Source of the DNA: Diphasiastrum complanatum | Taxonomy: Eukaryota > Streptophyta > Lycopodiopsida > Lycopodiales > Lycopodiaceae | DNA: 64,000 nt | NCBI GenBank assembly: GCA_029204225.1 | Contig: CM055107.1 | Location: 45,849,165-45,913,164 of the forward strand | Reading direction: 5' to 3' | Part shown: positions 1-11,663 of the stretch, one piece after another | Layout of the letters: the number at the start of each line of letters is the position of its first letter | Numbering within the stretch: position 1 is the stretch's first letter | Translations under genes and position numbers: made by a program | The notes under the pieces: model-generated | The model's input: the letters and a program-made list of their open reading frames with translations, nothing else | Databases searched by the model: none | What the model was told of the DNA's origin: nothing

Positions 1-590
1 GAACAAACAGACTGAGAAATGGTAAAAGTAGCTTTGATCACCAGTTTTAAGCCGCGGAAGTTCCTTGAAGACCCATTCCTCCTGCTTAGCAAAATCAAGA
101 TGGAAGAAGAGAAAGGGTCAGAGACTACATCGAACGGATCAAACACCATAGCCCCGAGTGTAACGTTGAGCTTATTCCTGATCATGCAATCATTATGTGG
201 TTTCTAGTGGGACTACCTAGAAGCATCCAACAAGAGCTTAAAAGTCAGGAGCAGTATGCCACATTGCACGAAGCTATGGAAGATGCAGTGAGAGAAGAAG
301 ATGAAGGATTAGATGATGATTCTACACCAGGAACTACAACTCTTCATGCTTCAACTCCTTCGATTGCATGAACCTCGGCCTCTATGAGCTTGTCCAATGA
401 ATCACTGATGAAATAGATCATGAAGTTACACAGCAACATATGGAGCAGCTCACAGCCCAGTTTGACCAAAACTTGAAGGCTCTTCAGAATACCACAACAC
501 CATAACCAGATCCTTATTTGCAGTAGTATCCTTGACGGGACAATTTTTGGTGTCCCATTTGTATCCAGAATCACACTTCCAACGAGTGTT
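1..590 (+). pseudogene. gypsy gag, N-terminal part, frameshifted
   Basis: The capsid-like gag segment is read in pieces. An open stretch at 19-207 contains VALITSFKPRKFLE, which matches VALITRFKPRKFLE in element F. Beyond it, another frame reads WFLVGLPRSIQQEL, a typical gypsy gag block, followed by an acidic low-complexity region. At least two frame changes and several stops separate the pieces. The real start lies left of the window or is lost. Confidence 0.75.
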
Positions 591-1288
591 TGGTACTGAA
601 GCAGAATTTGAAGCTGATGCACAAATATTGCCATTTGTGCAATGCATCCTCGCACAACACTATGTATTGCCCCTGCAACCCATGGATCATACAACAAAAG
701 AGAGCCCAATTCCAGACCTCTTATGCTTACCATCAAAGAGCACCTAATGCAGCACCAAGGCTTGGACCAGGCCCTCAACAACAAAGAATGGCACTACCAG
801 CACCACTAGGGCCAAATAATCCTCAAGCAGCCCAGGTGAATATCACGGTAGCAAAATCTGAAACATTTTCCCAACAGGAAATGCAACAACGCTATGGATC
901 TGATGAACCTTTCGTCAATCCTACTCTTAATGAGTATTATGCCACATATGCTGCACAACCACAATGCCAAGGGGGTAGATTGTATGGATGTTATGGATGC
1001 GGAGAAGGATATAGTATTGCTGAATGTCCAAACAAAAAAATTTATATGCCCTTCTGTCGCGAGTATGGATATGGACACTGCTACAAGAATTGTCCATTGA
1101 GAGCCAGCACTAGTGCACCATTGAATTGGATCGCAGTTCAATTAGTAGACCCAAGCACAACTCCACACTCAACTATACCAAGGAGACCTCCCTATCCTAA
1201 TGTTCCAGTGTTACCTATTACGCGAGCACAAAAGCACAAGGAGGTAGCTCCATCATCAGCACACTTTGTATCAGTGCCAGTTGATTAA
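590..1288 (+). pseudogene. gypsy gag C-terminal region with degenerate zinc knuckles
   Basis: An open frame of 232 codons, rich in Pro, Gln and Ala. It contains two CCHC-like sites around residues 130-165: CYGCGEGYSIAEC, where the His is replaced by Ser, and CREYGYGHCYKNC, where the second Cys is replaced by Tyr. In the family this region binds genomic RNA in the nucleocapsid. The loss of ligands in both knuckles indicates decay. Just downstream, 1,380-1,480 has short Ala-Gln repeats (gctgctcaagctgc units). Confidence 0.7.
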
Positions 1289-1537
1289 CCTTCAACATTA
1301 GGAGGAGCAAGATCACCTTATCCTAATGTGAAGGATGAACAAAGATGGTATCATAAGGTCAAGCATTGGAAACAAGAAGCACAATCAGAGGAAGCTGCTC
1401 AAGCTGCACATCAACCGACAGCTCTTCAAGCTGCTCAAGCTGCTTAAGCTGCAAATCAACCGACAACTCTTCAAGACACTGCACCAGAAAGAGATCAACA
1501 AGCAAATGCACTACAAGGTTCACCACATAGATTAGAT

Positions 1538-2489
1538 GTGAATGTGCGAATACACCATCAGGAAGAACCCGAAGCTCCAAGGATGGAATTGTTGATGAGC
1601 ATCTTATCCAGCAGAATGAACATCTCTATTGGAGAGTTCCTGCAACTTGCACCTCAAGAAAAGGGTGTCTTGTCAGATTGGCTGAACATTGAATTGGACA
1701 TACCTTCCAAAGAACCATTATTTGGTGCTGTATTCGAAGAAGCCAACAATGTTCTGAACGTAGGAGCAGCTTGGAGGAGTGAGCAGCACAATATAACTCT
1801 TCCTATCAAGCACAAACTCTTTGGAGAGGAAGCTGCTATTGTAGATGGAGGATCGGGTGTCAACCTTATCTCCACTACTTTATATGAGAAATGGAATCTA
1901 CAGGGCCTGAAGCTACCAAGTTTGCCATCAAACTAGCTGATTAATCATGTGTGCAGCCGAAGGGGATTGTGGAAGACATTCCAATCAAGATATTAGGGCT
2001 ACAATTTCTCATTTCATTTGTGGTGATGGACATTCTTGAAACACCCACTGCCTGAGTTTTGTTGGACAACCCTAGTTACAAATTGTGCAAGTAGTTCATG
2101 ATTGGGGGACCGGAAAAATCACATTTGAAAACAAAGAGCGGGCAGTAAAGGTGGATCCCTCCACATGGGTGGTGAAGCCTATACCACTCAAAGCTGATGA
2201 CACTTCTTCCACAATGGACCATAGCATTGATCACCCGAAAGCCTCAATGGGTGTTCATTATGATTCACAAACAAATATCGTGTTGTGGATAGATGCATTG
2301 GCAACAATTGACTGTATGGCTGGACATACATGTCATCCAGATCCAGATTCTGATTCAGAACCCAGCAAATCACCACCACGAGGATTCCCCCTAGACACAC
2401 CTATCTCATATGGGGTGAACATGATAAATGTAGCATGGTTGTCACCGGAACCTATTCTAGAACCTATTGAAGATGATTTAGTGCCTTGA
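1538..2489 (+). pseudogene. gypsy retropepsin and protease-RT linker
   Basis: The frame at 1,538-1,936 ends in AAIVDGGSGVNLIS, the DGGS-type aspartic protease motif usual in plant gypsy elements. The following linker continues at 2,085-2,489 after stops and is rich in acidic and Pro residues. The protease would cleave Gag-Pol. The domain is cut by stops near 1,934, so the fold could not be completed. Confidence 0.75.
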
Positions 2490-2627
2490 AAACATGCATT
2501 GTCCTATAATGAGGAAGCTGAGGGGACAGATGAGCAGATCCTACACCACATGGATCCTATGCGCTATGTAGTTCAATGAATACCAGCTCAACCACCTCAG
2601 AAATCTCAACATGCTAAAGTCTCAAAG

Positions 2628-3387
2628 ATGCCACCACCGAAAGCACCTATACCAAAGGAAAATCAACAAAAGCAAAGATACAATCAGGTGATCAAGTGGA
2701 GCGATTTACCCAAAGAGGCTATAGCAACAGTGGATGAAGACATTCAGAACCATGTGGCGAATGTCAAAAAACCTCAACAGAAGACAATGAGCAAAGAAGC
2801 AACAGCAACCAACAACAATATCCAAGGAAAGAAGAAAGTTGTTGAATCTCATGCTCAAGGGTCATCCGACCAAGCTTTGACATCTGCCTCAGGAATGTCA
2901 GCCCAAACTACACCGAGCTGATCAAGCAAGAGTTGCAGAAGTTACTCCATGTTGATTTCATCTATGAAATTGAGCACACAAAATGGGTGTCACCCATAGT
3001 CATTGTTCCCAAGAAGAATGGAAAAATGCGGATTTGTGTCAATCTAAAGGCACTTAACGCTGTGACGCTGAAGGATCACTTTCCCTTGCCATCCATAGAA
3101 TGCATAATAAATCGAGTAGCGGGAGCGGAAGCCTACAGTTTTTTGGATGGCTTTAGTGGCTACAATCAATTAAAGATTGCACCGGAGGATCAACACAAGA
3201 CTGTATTTGCTACTGAATGGGGTACATATGCCTACAAGGTCATGCCATTCGGTCTTTGTAATGCCCCTAGCTCTTTCCAGGGCGTCATGCAAAAGGCAAG
3301 GACTATTTACAGAAGTTCTTAGAGATCTTCCTCGATGATCTTTGTGTGCACGGATTTAATGATGAAGAATTATCTCAATTATAGAAA
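2628..3387 (+). pseudogene. gypsy reverse transcriptase, N-terminal half
   Basis: The frame at 2,933-3,322 is a clear Ty3/gypsy reverse transcriptase: SPIVIVPKKNGKMRICV, LNAVTLKDHFPLP, SFLDGFSGYNQ, FATEWGTYAYKVMPFGL and NAPSSFQ all sit in the family order. A frameshift near 3,310 is followed by FLEIFLDDLCV, the catalytic YVDD-box region with Tyr replaced by Leu. Homology ends at about 3,387; thumb, RNase H and integrase are absent. The spacer at 2,628-2,921 is Lys- and Gln-rich and probably the protease-RT linker. Confidence 0.9.
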
Positions 3388-5330
3388 GTGCTTATACCTT
3401 GGCTGTCGATCCCTCATGTGTCGATCCCTTGGCAGGTACTAACTTCTTGGAGTTCTGTATCCTCCATTTTGCTTCTGGGTGTTTCCATGGTTCTTCTCTC
3501 AGTTGAAGTTCCAATTTCAAGGAAAACCTTTGATCTGCAGGTTGCACAAACTTTGATTATCAGTCTCAAGGGGATGGACTCATCAACAAAATTTTGGTGG
3601 TAGGAACAGATTTGGGTGGACGATTTGCTAACAATGGGAAGACATGATGAAGGCCTGGTGGAAGGGTGAAGGAACTGATAGTTCTATAGTTGCAGCTTTG
3701 GACCCTTGCAATGTCGAGCTTTGACCACCACTTGCTAAGTGAGGGGTTCACTTTATTTGCAGGTTCACAGTGTCTTCATGTTTCTTTTTCTGTAGCTCTT
3801 TCTTTTGATCTGTTACTTTGTTTTATCTCTCTGGGATTCATAAGAGGGGATTCAACTATCATTGCTCCAGAGAGTTTTTTTTGATCAAGATCGATCTGAC
3901 TCATCTGTTGCTTAAGTTTTGTCCTTTCCTCCTCATCTTCTGGGATCTTTCTCTTTATTTCTTCTAGCTGCTTCGCCTGCTTCTTAGGTCTTGTTTGGCT
4001 GATCAACCATTGTAAGTGGCAGTTAGTCTCCGCAAGGCATTTGCAATGATCTTTCAACTGCTTCGATAGGACTATAAAAAACTAGGGATTTCTTAGAAGA
4101 ACAGTGAAATGATGATAAACAAACAGATGGAAGGAAGGGTGGTGGTGGTGACATTGGTACATGGTGTGGGCAATAGTCATGAGAATGTATACAGATGTAT
4201 GACAAGAGGCTAGTTGAAGAAGGAGACTGATTTCCCAATGTTTGTGTTTCTCTTTTCTGAAGGATCTTCGTTGTGCCACTGGAATATTTCCTCTGATTGA
4301 GTCGCTTTGGATTGCCCATCTGCCTTCTTTAGTCTTGTCTTTTTTATATTTGACTTGTGACCTTGGCTGTCAATCTTGCTGATGTTGATGTTGGCAACAT
4401 AACTGCTCCAGTGGATCCAAGCAGATCCACACTCTCTCTCTCTCTCCCCCTCCCAAATCTGTTGGTAGAGATGTTGGTACTGGTAACTGTTCATGCTCAG
4501 AATTGGATCGGTGTGTGGAACACGTAGTGGAAAACACGTTGAACATGTGACTGGACTAAAGATTGAACAAATTTTAACTAAATTTATTTTGATCTTGCTA
4601 CATAGAATGCAAGCCAAGAATGCTCATTCACAGATCAGCATGCAAACCAATGAACGTTCAGTAGTTTCTACTGCTACTCACTCTAAAGACAGATTGAAAT
4701 CAGATCCTACACTACACTGAACTGAGCTATGTTTGCATAAACTGATAAACAAGAAACAAGAACCAAACTACAGCATGTTAGAAGTCCAAGAATCAAGAAA
4801 CCAACCAGTCTATTGATTCTTGGACATCCCAAGACCATCAAGAACTGGATTGTACATAGATATGCAAGAATCACACCACAGATTCAGCCTATTTAGTTTA
4901 CCTGAATGTTGGTTCCTACATTAATCCACAAGAAATCAAGAAAGCTAATCCACTCTACAAAAGCAGCAAATCTAATCCACTCTACAGTCCACAACCACAC
5001 ACAAAAGGAGGGAAGGGCAAGATCATAAATGCATCACTCAAGAAACAAGAATGATCAAGGAACTCAATGGTTGCACCAAACTCGTGAAGGCTCTTCTCAT
5101 TTCAGCATGGAGTTGATACAATTCACAAAAAGCTCCTCTTCACAAAGAGGGAGTCTCTTAAATAAGCAAGAGAGCTCCTTAGTTGGCATCCTAGTGGAAT
5201 TATCACATTTCACAAATTACAAGTGGAATAATGCTCTCCACTAGAGGTCACCATCAAAAGGTGGCTCACTCTACTTTCTTTAAGAGGGGTCTACTTGCAT
5301 TTATTACATTTGTCTAGAAATACTAGTTCC
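3388..5330. other. No gene recognised
   Basis: About 1.9 kb with no convincing coding sequence. Short open frames exist, including a Lys/Glu-rich 93-codon one on the minus strand at 3,776-4,057, but none matches a family I know. There is a CT-rich tract near 4,430-4,450 and a 13-bp hairpin at 4,784-4,825. It may be old transposon or host intergenic DNA. Confidence 0.5.
4784..4825. repeat. Perfect 13-bp inverted repeat (hairpin)
   Basis: Arms GTCCAAGAATCAA and TTGATTCTTGGAC are perfect reverse complements separated by 16 bases. No gene is adjacent. It could be a tiny foldback remnant; no function is implied. Confidence 0.6.
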
Positions 5331-5520
5331 TACATGGTCATTCCATCTTTCGGGATTCACCATGAGGCTTACACAATTCTGGCTTGTCATTACTAACTAG
5401 TATTCCTCGGCTCTCATACTCGACTCTCAGTCTTCGTTAGTCACGTCTTCTCAAAGACCTCCTCGGTCTAAGGTGAGAGGTGCTCTTGAGTTGCTATGTC
5501 CGAGTATCTTGGGGATTCAT
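5331..5520. repeat. LTR-like fragment shared with 63,431-63,530
   Basis: The segment containing ccatctttcggga, followed by ccatg and cttacacaa and ending in a ctctcat block, matches in order the sequence at 63,435-63,530. Two dispersed copies with the same block order suggest an LTR or other repeat fragment. Ends cannot be set. Confidence 0.4.
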
Positions 5521-5539
5521 CAGAATCAGCCAACAGAAT

Positions 5540-6640
5540 GTGATTGTATGCTGCACATCTAAATACACGTACGCATGACAAATCAGGATTTCTACCTGTC
5601 CACATTTCGTACGATGTCTTGCTTATCTGTTCTACAGGTGTACTGCTGCAGCTATTGCCTCAACCCAAAATTGACTTGGCAATTGAGCCTGTGCCATCAT
5701 GCATCTGGATCCTTCGAATAGCATCTGTTTCTTCTTTCTGTGACACCATTATATTTGGGTGTGTACGCAAGAGTGAATTGATGCTCTATCCCCTGTTCTT
5801 GGCAAAATTTAGAAAATTTTGCGCTCTTGTACTCACCTCCATTGTCAGATCTGATAATCTGAATCTTCTTTGAGATGTGTCGCTCTGCAAATGCCACGAA
5901 CTTCTTGAAAGAGTCAAACACTTTATATTTTTTCTTTAGGTAGTAGATCGTTGCCATCTGCTGTAGTCATCAATGAACGTTAGGAAATACCTCGATCTTG
6001 AGAGCGAATCTACCTTCATCGGTCCACAGACATATGAGTGGACGAGCTCAAGAACTTCTTTGGCTCTTCTCCCTCATGTGTGAATGGATTCTAATGTTGT
6101 TTGCCTTTTTGACAGGCTTCGCAGAACTCAATATCGGGTCTGGATATCTTCAGACCTATGACCATGTCTTTCTTGCAAATGTCATACAAGCTCCTCATAT
6201 TTAGATGATACATTCTTCTGTGCCAGAGCTGATCTTCATTTTTTTAATGCACTTAATATGCTATTAGAATTGTTGATTATCTTGGCTTGGTAAAGATTTC
6301 CTTCTCTGCATCCAACTGTCAACAATTTGTTTGTTGTTTTCTCGATCATTCCGCATGTATTGCCATCGAATAAAACTCGAATTCCAAGATCTGTCATCTT
6401 GGAGACTAATAGCAGGTCTTTTCTTAGTGAAGGTATGTAGAGTGCCTCTGGCAGCTCTGCTTGACCTGACAATGTTCGCAGCTATAGGGTCTTGATGCCC
6501 TTGTGTCGGCTCCCATCACCTAGAATTACTGCTCACTTGTTTTCGAGCTCTCTGAAGTCGATCAAGGTTATCTTGTTGTAGGTGATGTGTGAGGTTGCTC
6601 CTGAATCAATGACTACATTGTAGTCTTGTTCAGTGTAACT
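5540..6640 (-). pseudogene. copia H protease and integrase fragment
   Basis: On the minus strand, VVIDSGATSHITY near 6,610 is an intact copia protease active-site motif. It is followed by ALYIPSLRKDLLLVSKM and the pre-integrase region, then, after a gap, by an integrase core with IIRSDNGGEYKSAKF and YNGVTERRNR near 5,860-5,780. The integrase C-terminal region continues in broken frames to about 5,540. The first catalytic Asp region is damaged by a deletion between 6,236 and 5,957. Confidence 0.85.
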
Positions 6641-7528
6641 TGTTGAAGCTTCATCAAGTATTGTGAAAGCTTCATCACCTCTATCTGCATCCTTGGATGA
6701 CTCGGCAACCTTTGCTTTCTCAGCTTTGTTCTTTCTTTTTGGGTTGAATATGCAATCGTATGCAGAGTGCCCCTTCTTCTTGTAGTGCATGCAAGGTATC
6801 GTTAGATTGAACCAGCATTTATTGGCTATGTGTCTGGTTTGATAGTGATCATAGGAAGAAGATTGTTGATTATCATCGCCTCTGCTTGAAGACTTTGTCT
6901 TGTCGAATCTGGACTTGTTCTTGTTCTTCTTACTTCCTTTTGTGATCATTGTTTCCTTCTCCTTCATCCCTCATCAGTCTCTCATCAGCGACAAGACTGA
7001 TTGCTTTGTCGAATGTCATATCTAGAAGACTCAGTATGAGCATTCTCAAAGACTGATAGGATGCAGATAGAGACGTCATGAAGTACATCAGCTGCTGTGA
7101 TGCTGGGACCTGGTGCTCTTTTCCAGATGCAGTGAGTTGAGAGAATATTGTTCTGATCTTCTCAACGTGCTGATCCAACTGGTTGCCATTCCATCGTATG
7201 GATTGTAGCTGTTGTGAAGATGCATCATTGAAGCGGCAGTCCTCACTTCGTACTTCTGCTTTAGTCTTTCCCATGCTGCATGGTTGCTTTCACAGTCTTC
7301 AATCTGCATGAGTAGTTCTTCATTGATGGATGAAATGATGATCGCCATTGCACGTTCATCCTTTCTGATCGACTTAGCTCTCCTCGGATCTCCCTCTGGA
7401 GGTTGCACCTCTATGAGTTCGGTCACCGACCAGATGCCTTTGCCCTTCAGAAGTGTTTTGGGTTTGAATTTCCATACCCTGTAGTATCCGCCATCAAGAC
7501 TGATTCCTATTCTTGTCTGGAGAATCAC
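6640..7528 (-). pseudogene. copia H gag (UBN2-type) with degenerate zinc knuckle
   Basis: The minus-strand frame starting near 7,528 reads YRVWKFKPKTLLKGKGIW, then an AIIISSINEELL region typical of copia gag. A frameshift near 7,200 joins it to RTIFSQLTASGKEHQVP and on to a Lys-rich region with CMHYKKKGHSAYDC, a CCHC knuckle whose second Cys is Tyr. The domain order matches copia gag, but at least two frame changes make it non-functional. Confidence 0.8.
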
Positions 7529-7555
7529 TATTCAGATAGTAGTGATAACCTCGGT

Positions 7556-7567
7556 GCTCTGATACCA
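7556..7567 (-). other. Primer binding site of copia H
   Basis: Minus-strand TGGTATCAGAGC, complementary to the 3' end of initiator tRNA-Met, abuts the LTR exactly. It fixes the LTR boundary and the element orientation. Confidence 0.9.
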
Positions 7568-8086
7568 TGTTGCGAACGGATTGGTTTCACGAACAGATTC
7601 TCTTCGTTCAGGTTCTTTTTGCGGAAGCTTACAAGATCCTAGGCATGCAACTACAGATCACAGAATATAAATCATTCTAGCAATCAAGACGACGAAAAAT
7701 TAAAGAGATGGAGAGGAGAGAGCAACTGTATTATCAGTTTTTGAGTTTAGAGCGAGATGATCAGTGTCTTGCTCAGTGGCGGCTTGACACTCAGCTCTAT
7801 CGTTGTGTTCTGCTCACTTGTAGACTTCCATGCACAACTATTTTCGTTTCTCTATCTTTTTCTATTCTTCCCTTTTTTTGCTCTTTTGCTCTCTGTGTAA
7901 ATGTTGATCCAAAATTGTGTTTATATCTCCACTGCGTGGAGTTTATAAGATAGCTAAACAGAGAATTACAAGAGTAGTTAACGCTAATCAACTAGTTAGT
8001 TATTCTCTGTTATTGCTAACTGTTTTAGCTGAGGGTGAAATACAAGACACCACGCCCGTTGAGCTACCAGTTGGCAGTGCGAAACA
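7568..8086 (-). repeat. 5' LTR of copia H
   Basis: The LTR is set on its inner side by the primer site and on its outer side by a TG...CA terminus: in plus-strand view it begins TGTTGCGAAC and ends GTGCGAAACA. That gives 519 bp. No second copy is in the window, so the outer end is inferred from the terminal inverted bases alone. Confidence 0.7.
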
Positions 8087-8420
8087 TTTTTCTTTGTTTT
8101 CTTTTCGTTTCAGTTCATGTCGTGTCTTTTGGTCCTTGAAGTATGTTTAACCTTCGCTTCGTTTCGTGCTTTATAGTTTTCGTGGTATGTTCGTCTTTTG
8201 CGAATTGTTTTCCATTCTACCTTCGCTTCGCTTCGTTTTGCTTCGCGACAAAGTTGCAGGAGTTCACAATTTCTGACGTTCAAAATTTGTTCTGGACCCA
8301 CTTTCAGATTCTGAATCGAATGTCTGTTATTCTCCTTGTTTGTCTTATCGACTGAGATGCGGAATCATGGCCATCCTTGATGCCTTCGAATTTTCTATCT
8401 ATGGTTGTTTGAGACATCTA
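8087..8420. other. No gene recognised
   Basis: T- and cttcg-rich sequence between the copia H LTR and the inverted repeat arm, with runs such as ccttcgcttcgcttcg. No domain or repeat partner was recognised. Confidence 0.5.
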
Positions 8421-10628
8421 CTGACTCATCGATCCATCAATTGGTTCTGTTATTACAAATGATCTAAACATGGTGCTCTTAATTCACTAAGTGTTCCACA
8501 TCACTAACTGACAATTTGACAGTGTTTCTCGACACTCTGAACTGTCGGCGACTTTGCACCTCACAAAATGGCAACATTACTACGATCTCATGATTAGTCA
8601 ATTAAAATCAATGCAGTAAGAATATCATAACACCATTGATGTGCAACATTCCATTCAAACAATCCATCTAAATGGAGAAAATTATTCAATGGCACATTTA
8701 AAGTTATGAAATTTCAAATGAACCACCTAATAACAAGTCTATTATGTGGTCTCTTGTGAATAGATTTTGATATGATATTAAGTTTCACATTTTACATATA
8801 TGTAAAATGTGAACAGTGGCAAACTCTTGGTTGTATTTCACGCTACAGCTCTAAAATTTTCTACTCTTGTCATAAGATTATATTGGTTCGCAACAATACA
8901 TCAATCAAGTTCCAATGAGCTACCACACACAACACAATATGTACTATCAATTATTTTCTCATCCTCGCTAATGGCACCAAATTAAATGTAGTACATGTCA
9001 TGGCTCATCGAATCCTAAATGAAGAGTTTTAACTAAAATATATAGGATATCATTCCTCAAAAAGAGGAATTGGTAAGAATAGTATGGTATCAAAACAATT
9101 GTGTAGCAAAATAAATAATAATCTAGGCAGAAATGGATGTTCAGTTAAGGTAGCCAAGACTATCATTAAAACGAATATTAGCATCATCAATAGATATACA
9201 AATATTCATCTGATCGTGTTGCCGTTATGAAAAAATACCAGTACCTCAATTTCAGATCTACTACTTGCAGCTAACTTTTAATAAAATCATAAGTAATTTT
9301 GATTTGTTACAATAAACATGCCAAATCGTAACAGCACATGCTTTCCAAAAATATGCCACAACTTGGATGAATTTATGTTTGTAACCAATGCATTTTTATA
9401 CAAATCACAAACTTTCCATAAAGTAATGAAATGACGATATTCAGAGAGCATGCAACATACAACCAACTCAGAGAGGTCTTACTTGCACATACTAACCATC
9501 TAGAATTATTTATTATGTCCTTTCTTTTATTTGTGTTGAAACTCTAGCATCTTAAATCACCTCAATGTCTAGCATCCTAACTAAACAGATTTGTATAAAT
9601 AATGTTCAACTGAAATATGAAAAACAATAATAAAAACTTAACATATTTCAACTTTCACGTCTTTCATATAAAGAAATTATGTACTTGTTAGGGGCCAAAA
9701 TTATCTCTTTATTGTTACAAGTTTGTTGAAAAAATACATAATATTAAGCAAGAAATATAGACAAGGTAGGTTAAATAAAGGGCAACAAAAGGAGAGAAAT
9801 TGTATTGAAATATCACTGCTTAATAACACATGTACAAGAAAATGATCCACAAAGATGGCTAAAACAAGACCTGAAGCAATTCAATAAAAATGACCTGAAA
9901 GTTTACACATATTACTCATACTGTACGCCACTTAAAAGTTTACATATCGTTAGAACTCAAAATAGCATTCAATTACTCAACTCAAATGACACAACTTTGA
10001 CGAGGAAGAGATTGTGAAATATCCATAAGCAAAACAAATTTTAATCGTCCTTCAAAGCTAAACAATATAATCTATTCTAACCTCTGAAAATTAGGCTGAT
10101 TCTATGTCTATAAGCTACGATCATCTTTGTGACATTCTCTAAGCTTGACATAAACAATACTTATGTCATCAGCAGGATGGTTTAGCGCACCCACATGGGG
10201 CTTTTACGAAAGAGAGTTTAGACCTGCCTAGATCATACTCAAAATGATAATTGTTTTGCATGAGACTGCCAATTATGGAAACGCCTTCACCATATTTCAT
10301 GGCCAGGCAAAGCAAATTCTCATTACGTATGAAATAGTTGTCTGGAGGGGGGTTAAACTCTGCATTTATCAAATGAAAGGTGAGACTCGGAATGGTATAT
10401 CTACCCAACCGCCCTTCTACGTTATAACAAAGCTCAAACTCGGTACCGGATGGCGCATCTGCAAGTGGGAGTGTGATTGCAGCCTTCAATTCGTCTCGAA
10501 TGATAAAATAAGCAGAACCTGCGAAAGAGGTAAAAGTGCTGCCTGAATCTATGACCGCCATTCCACCTGGCAGATTGACTCCCAGTCGTTTTCCACCAAC
10601 GCTGAATGCATTAACACCAACGTAATAC
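8421..10628 (+). repeat. Inverted duplication, arm A
   Basis: This stretch is repeated in reverse orientation at 12,853-14,988 with small substitutions and indels. It covers about 1.75 kb of 3' flank and the 3' part of the protease gene. Outside the protease sequence the arm has no long open frame; the short frame at 9,805-10,017 is identical in both arms, which indicates low divergence there. Confidence 0.9.
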
Positions 10629-11584
10629 TGGGGCGATCCGTCCTGCCTGAGAATTGGGGTAGATTGAACTCCAGGAATATTGATTGTCGCAACAGATCCA
10701 AACAGCAATTCGCTTTTAGTGTGAAATGATTCATCAAAGGCCACCAAACAATATGCAAACTTCTGTTCAATCTCCGATCCCAACTGATTAATCAGAGAAA
10801 CTGGACTCTGACCAAGCCCTACAATGCCCGCTGCATCTAGAGTGACAAGTTGATCATCTACCATGTAATTATCATGGCCACATCCAAAGGCGAAGTTGTT
10901 AATCTGGTGCTGGGCTCCGCTTGTTGTTGTCATGGTGATGGTCTCAGTAGAGAAATCGCCTTTCGAAACAGTGCCGGGATGGTATGCATAAAGATATTTG
11001 CAGTTGCCTCCATTACATTTTCTTGATGGCGAGACCACGCATTGAGGGCTGCTGCACGAGAGTTCTTTGTAGGACGAGGAATGTTTAGAATCGAAGATAG
11101 TCCCGGATTGCTTGTAGCACCTAGTGCAAGGATAACATTGCACCCACGTTAAATCACTTCCTGTATCTACAACGGCGAGAAAGACTTTAGGTGGAGTGCC
11201 AAGGCGCAGCTCCATCAAGTACGAACCATAATTAAACTCCACGGGTGTCGTGAAATTTGATGATGCGATAGTAAAATTAGGGTGACGCTTCATTATATTT
11301 GCAGAAATATGCTGAGCTCGCTGTTCGGTTTGCTTCAATGCACGGCGAATTCTCTCGATCTTCGTTAAATTGTGTGAAGATAACGAGTCTCGATGAATGA
11401 GCTCGACCCTATAACCATCACTTTTATAGTTAAAATGCGTGCTACGTTGGGGATGCACGTCGTAGCGGGAATCCACTTTGATTCTCCTGGAGGAAATTTC
11501 GATTGTTTGGGTTTTCAGTGAGGAACTTTCCGCATGTAGTTCAGGAGCGAAACAGCTCAGAAACAATAAAGCCACAACCTGCAT
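10169..11584 (-). CDS. Nepenthesin-like A1 aspartic protease (intact)
   Basis: A single uninterrupted exon of 471 codons encodes a pepsin-family endopeptidase of the plant nepenthesin/CDR1-like (A1B) type. After the chosen start, residues 1-18 (QVVALLFLSCFAPELHA) form a signal peptide, so the product is secretory. Both catalytic motifs are present: VVDTGSDLTWVQC near residue 145 and AVIDSGSTFTS near residue 330. A Cys-rich insert (PCTRCYKQSG, SCSSPQC, CNGGNC) follows the first motif, as is typical of the group. The frame extends 21 codons further upstream but opens with TTG, and a TATA box lies just upstream, so the ATG at 11,584 is preferred. Family members often act in defence or protein turnover; the substrate is unknown. 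Length and motifs look functional. Confidence 0.9.
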   Translation of the reverse strand: MQVVALLFLSCFAPELHAESSSLKTQTIEISSRRIKVDSRYDVHPQRSTHFNYKSDGYRVELIHRDSLSSHNLTKIERIRRALKQTEQRAQHISANIMKRHPNFTIASSNFTTPVEFNYGSYLMELRLGTPPKVFLAVVDTGSDLTWVQCYPCTRCYKQSGTIFDSKHSSSYKELSCSSPQCVVSPSRKCNGGNCKYLYAYHPGTVSKGDFSTETITMTTTSGAQHQINNFAFGCGHDNYMVDDQLVTLDAAGIVGLGQSPVSLINQLGSEIEQKFAYCLVAFDESFHTKSELLFGSVATINIPGVQSTPILRQDGSPQYYVGVNAFSVGGKRLGVNLPGGMAVIDSGSTFTSFAGSAYFIIRDELKAAITLPLADAPSGTEFELCYNVEGRLGRYTIPSLTFHLINAEFNPPPDNYFIRNENLLCLAMKYGEGVSIIGSLMQNNYHFEYDLGRSKLSFVKAPCGCAKPSC

Positions 11585-11654
11585 CCAGTCACTGCATGTT
11601 ATTCTCAGAGGATTGTAATTAGAGCAATTATACAAAAAATTTGCCAATATTCAT

Positions 11655-11663
11655 CTTATATAG
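11655..11663 (-). promoter_or_regulatory. TATA box of the protease gene
   Basis: Minus-strand CTATATAAG lies 71-79 bases upstream of the chosen ATG, leaving a leader of roughly 40-50 bases. This spacing supports the ATG at 11,584 over any upstream start. Confidence 0.6.

Larger units (their letters stand above)
1..3387 (+). mobile_element. Decayed Ty3/gypsy retrotransposon fragment (gag-pol, RT-truncated)
   Basis: A degenerate gypsy-type element runs into the window from the left. It reads gag, zinc-knuckle region, retropepsin and the first half of reverse transcriptase on the plus strand, and then homology stops at about 3,387. No LTR is visible. Its gag is clearly related to the gag of element F (45,123-45,916), sharing the stretch around FKPRKFLE and the EKGS region, so both belong to one family. 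It is broken by stops and frameshifts throughout and cannot be functional. Confidence 0.85.
5521..8086 (-). mobile_element. Ty1/copia retrotransposon H, 5' half only
   Basis: Reading on the minus strand: LTR (8,086-7,568), primer binding site, gag, protease, integrase. Homology stops near 5,520, before reverse transcriptase, so the 3' half and second LTR are missing. Gag and pol are broken by frameshifts. It resembles the gag type of element B (LLKGKG...W motif), so the two are distant relatives. Confidence 0.85.

Noticed and set aside
9805-10017. 70-codon frame identical to one at 13,408-13,620
   Set aside because: The identity comes from the inverted duplication; the sequence lies in the 3' flank of the protease and has no recognisable domain.
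11585-11647. 21 extra in-frame codons upstream of the protease start
   Set aside because: They begin with TTG, not ATG, and the TATA box position places them at or before the transcription start.
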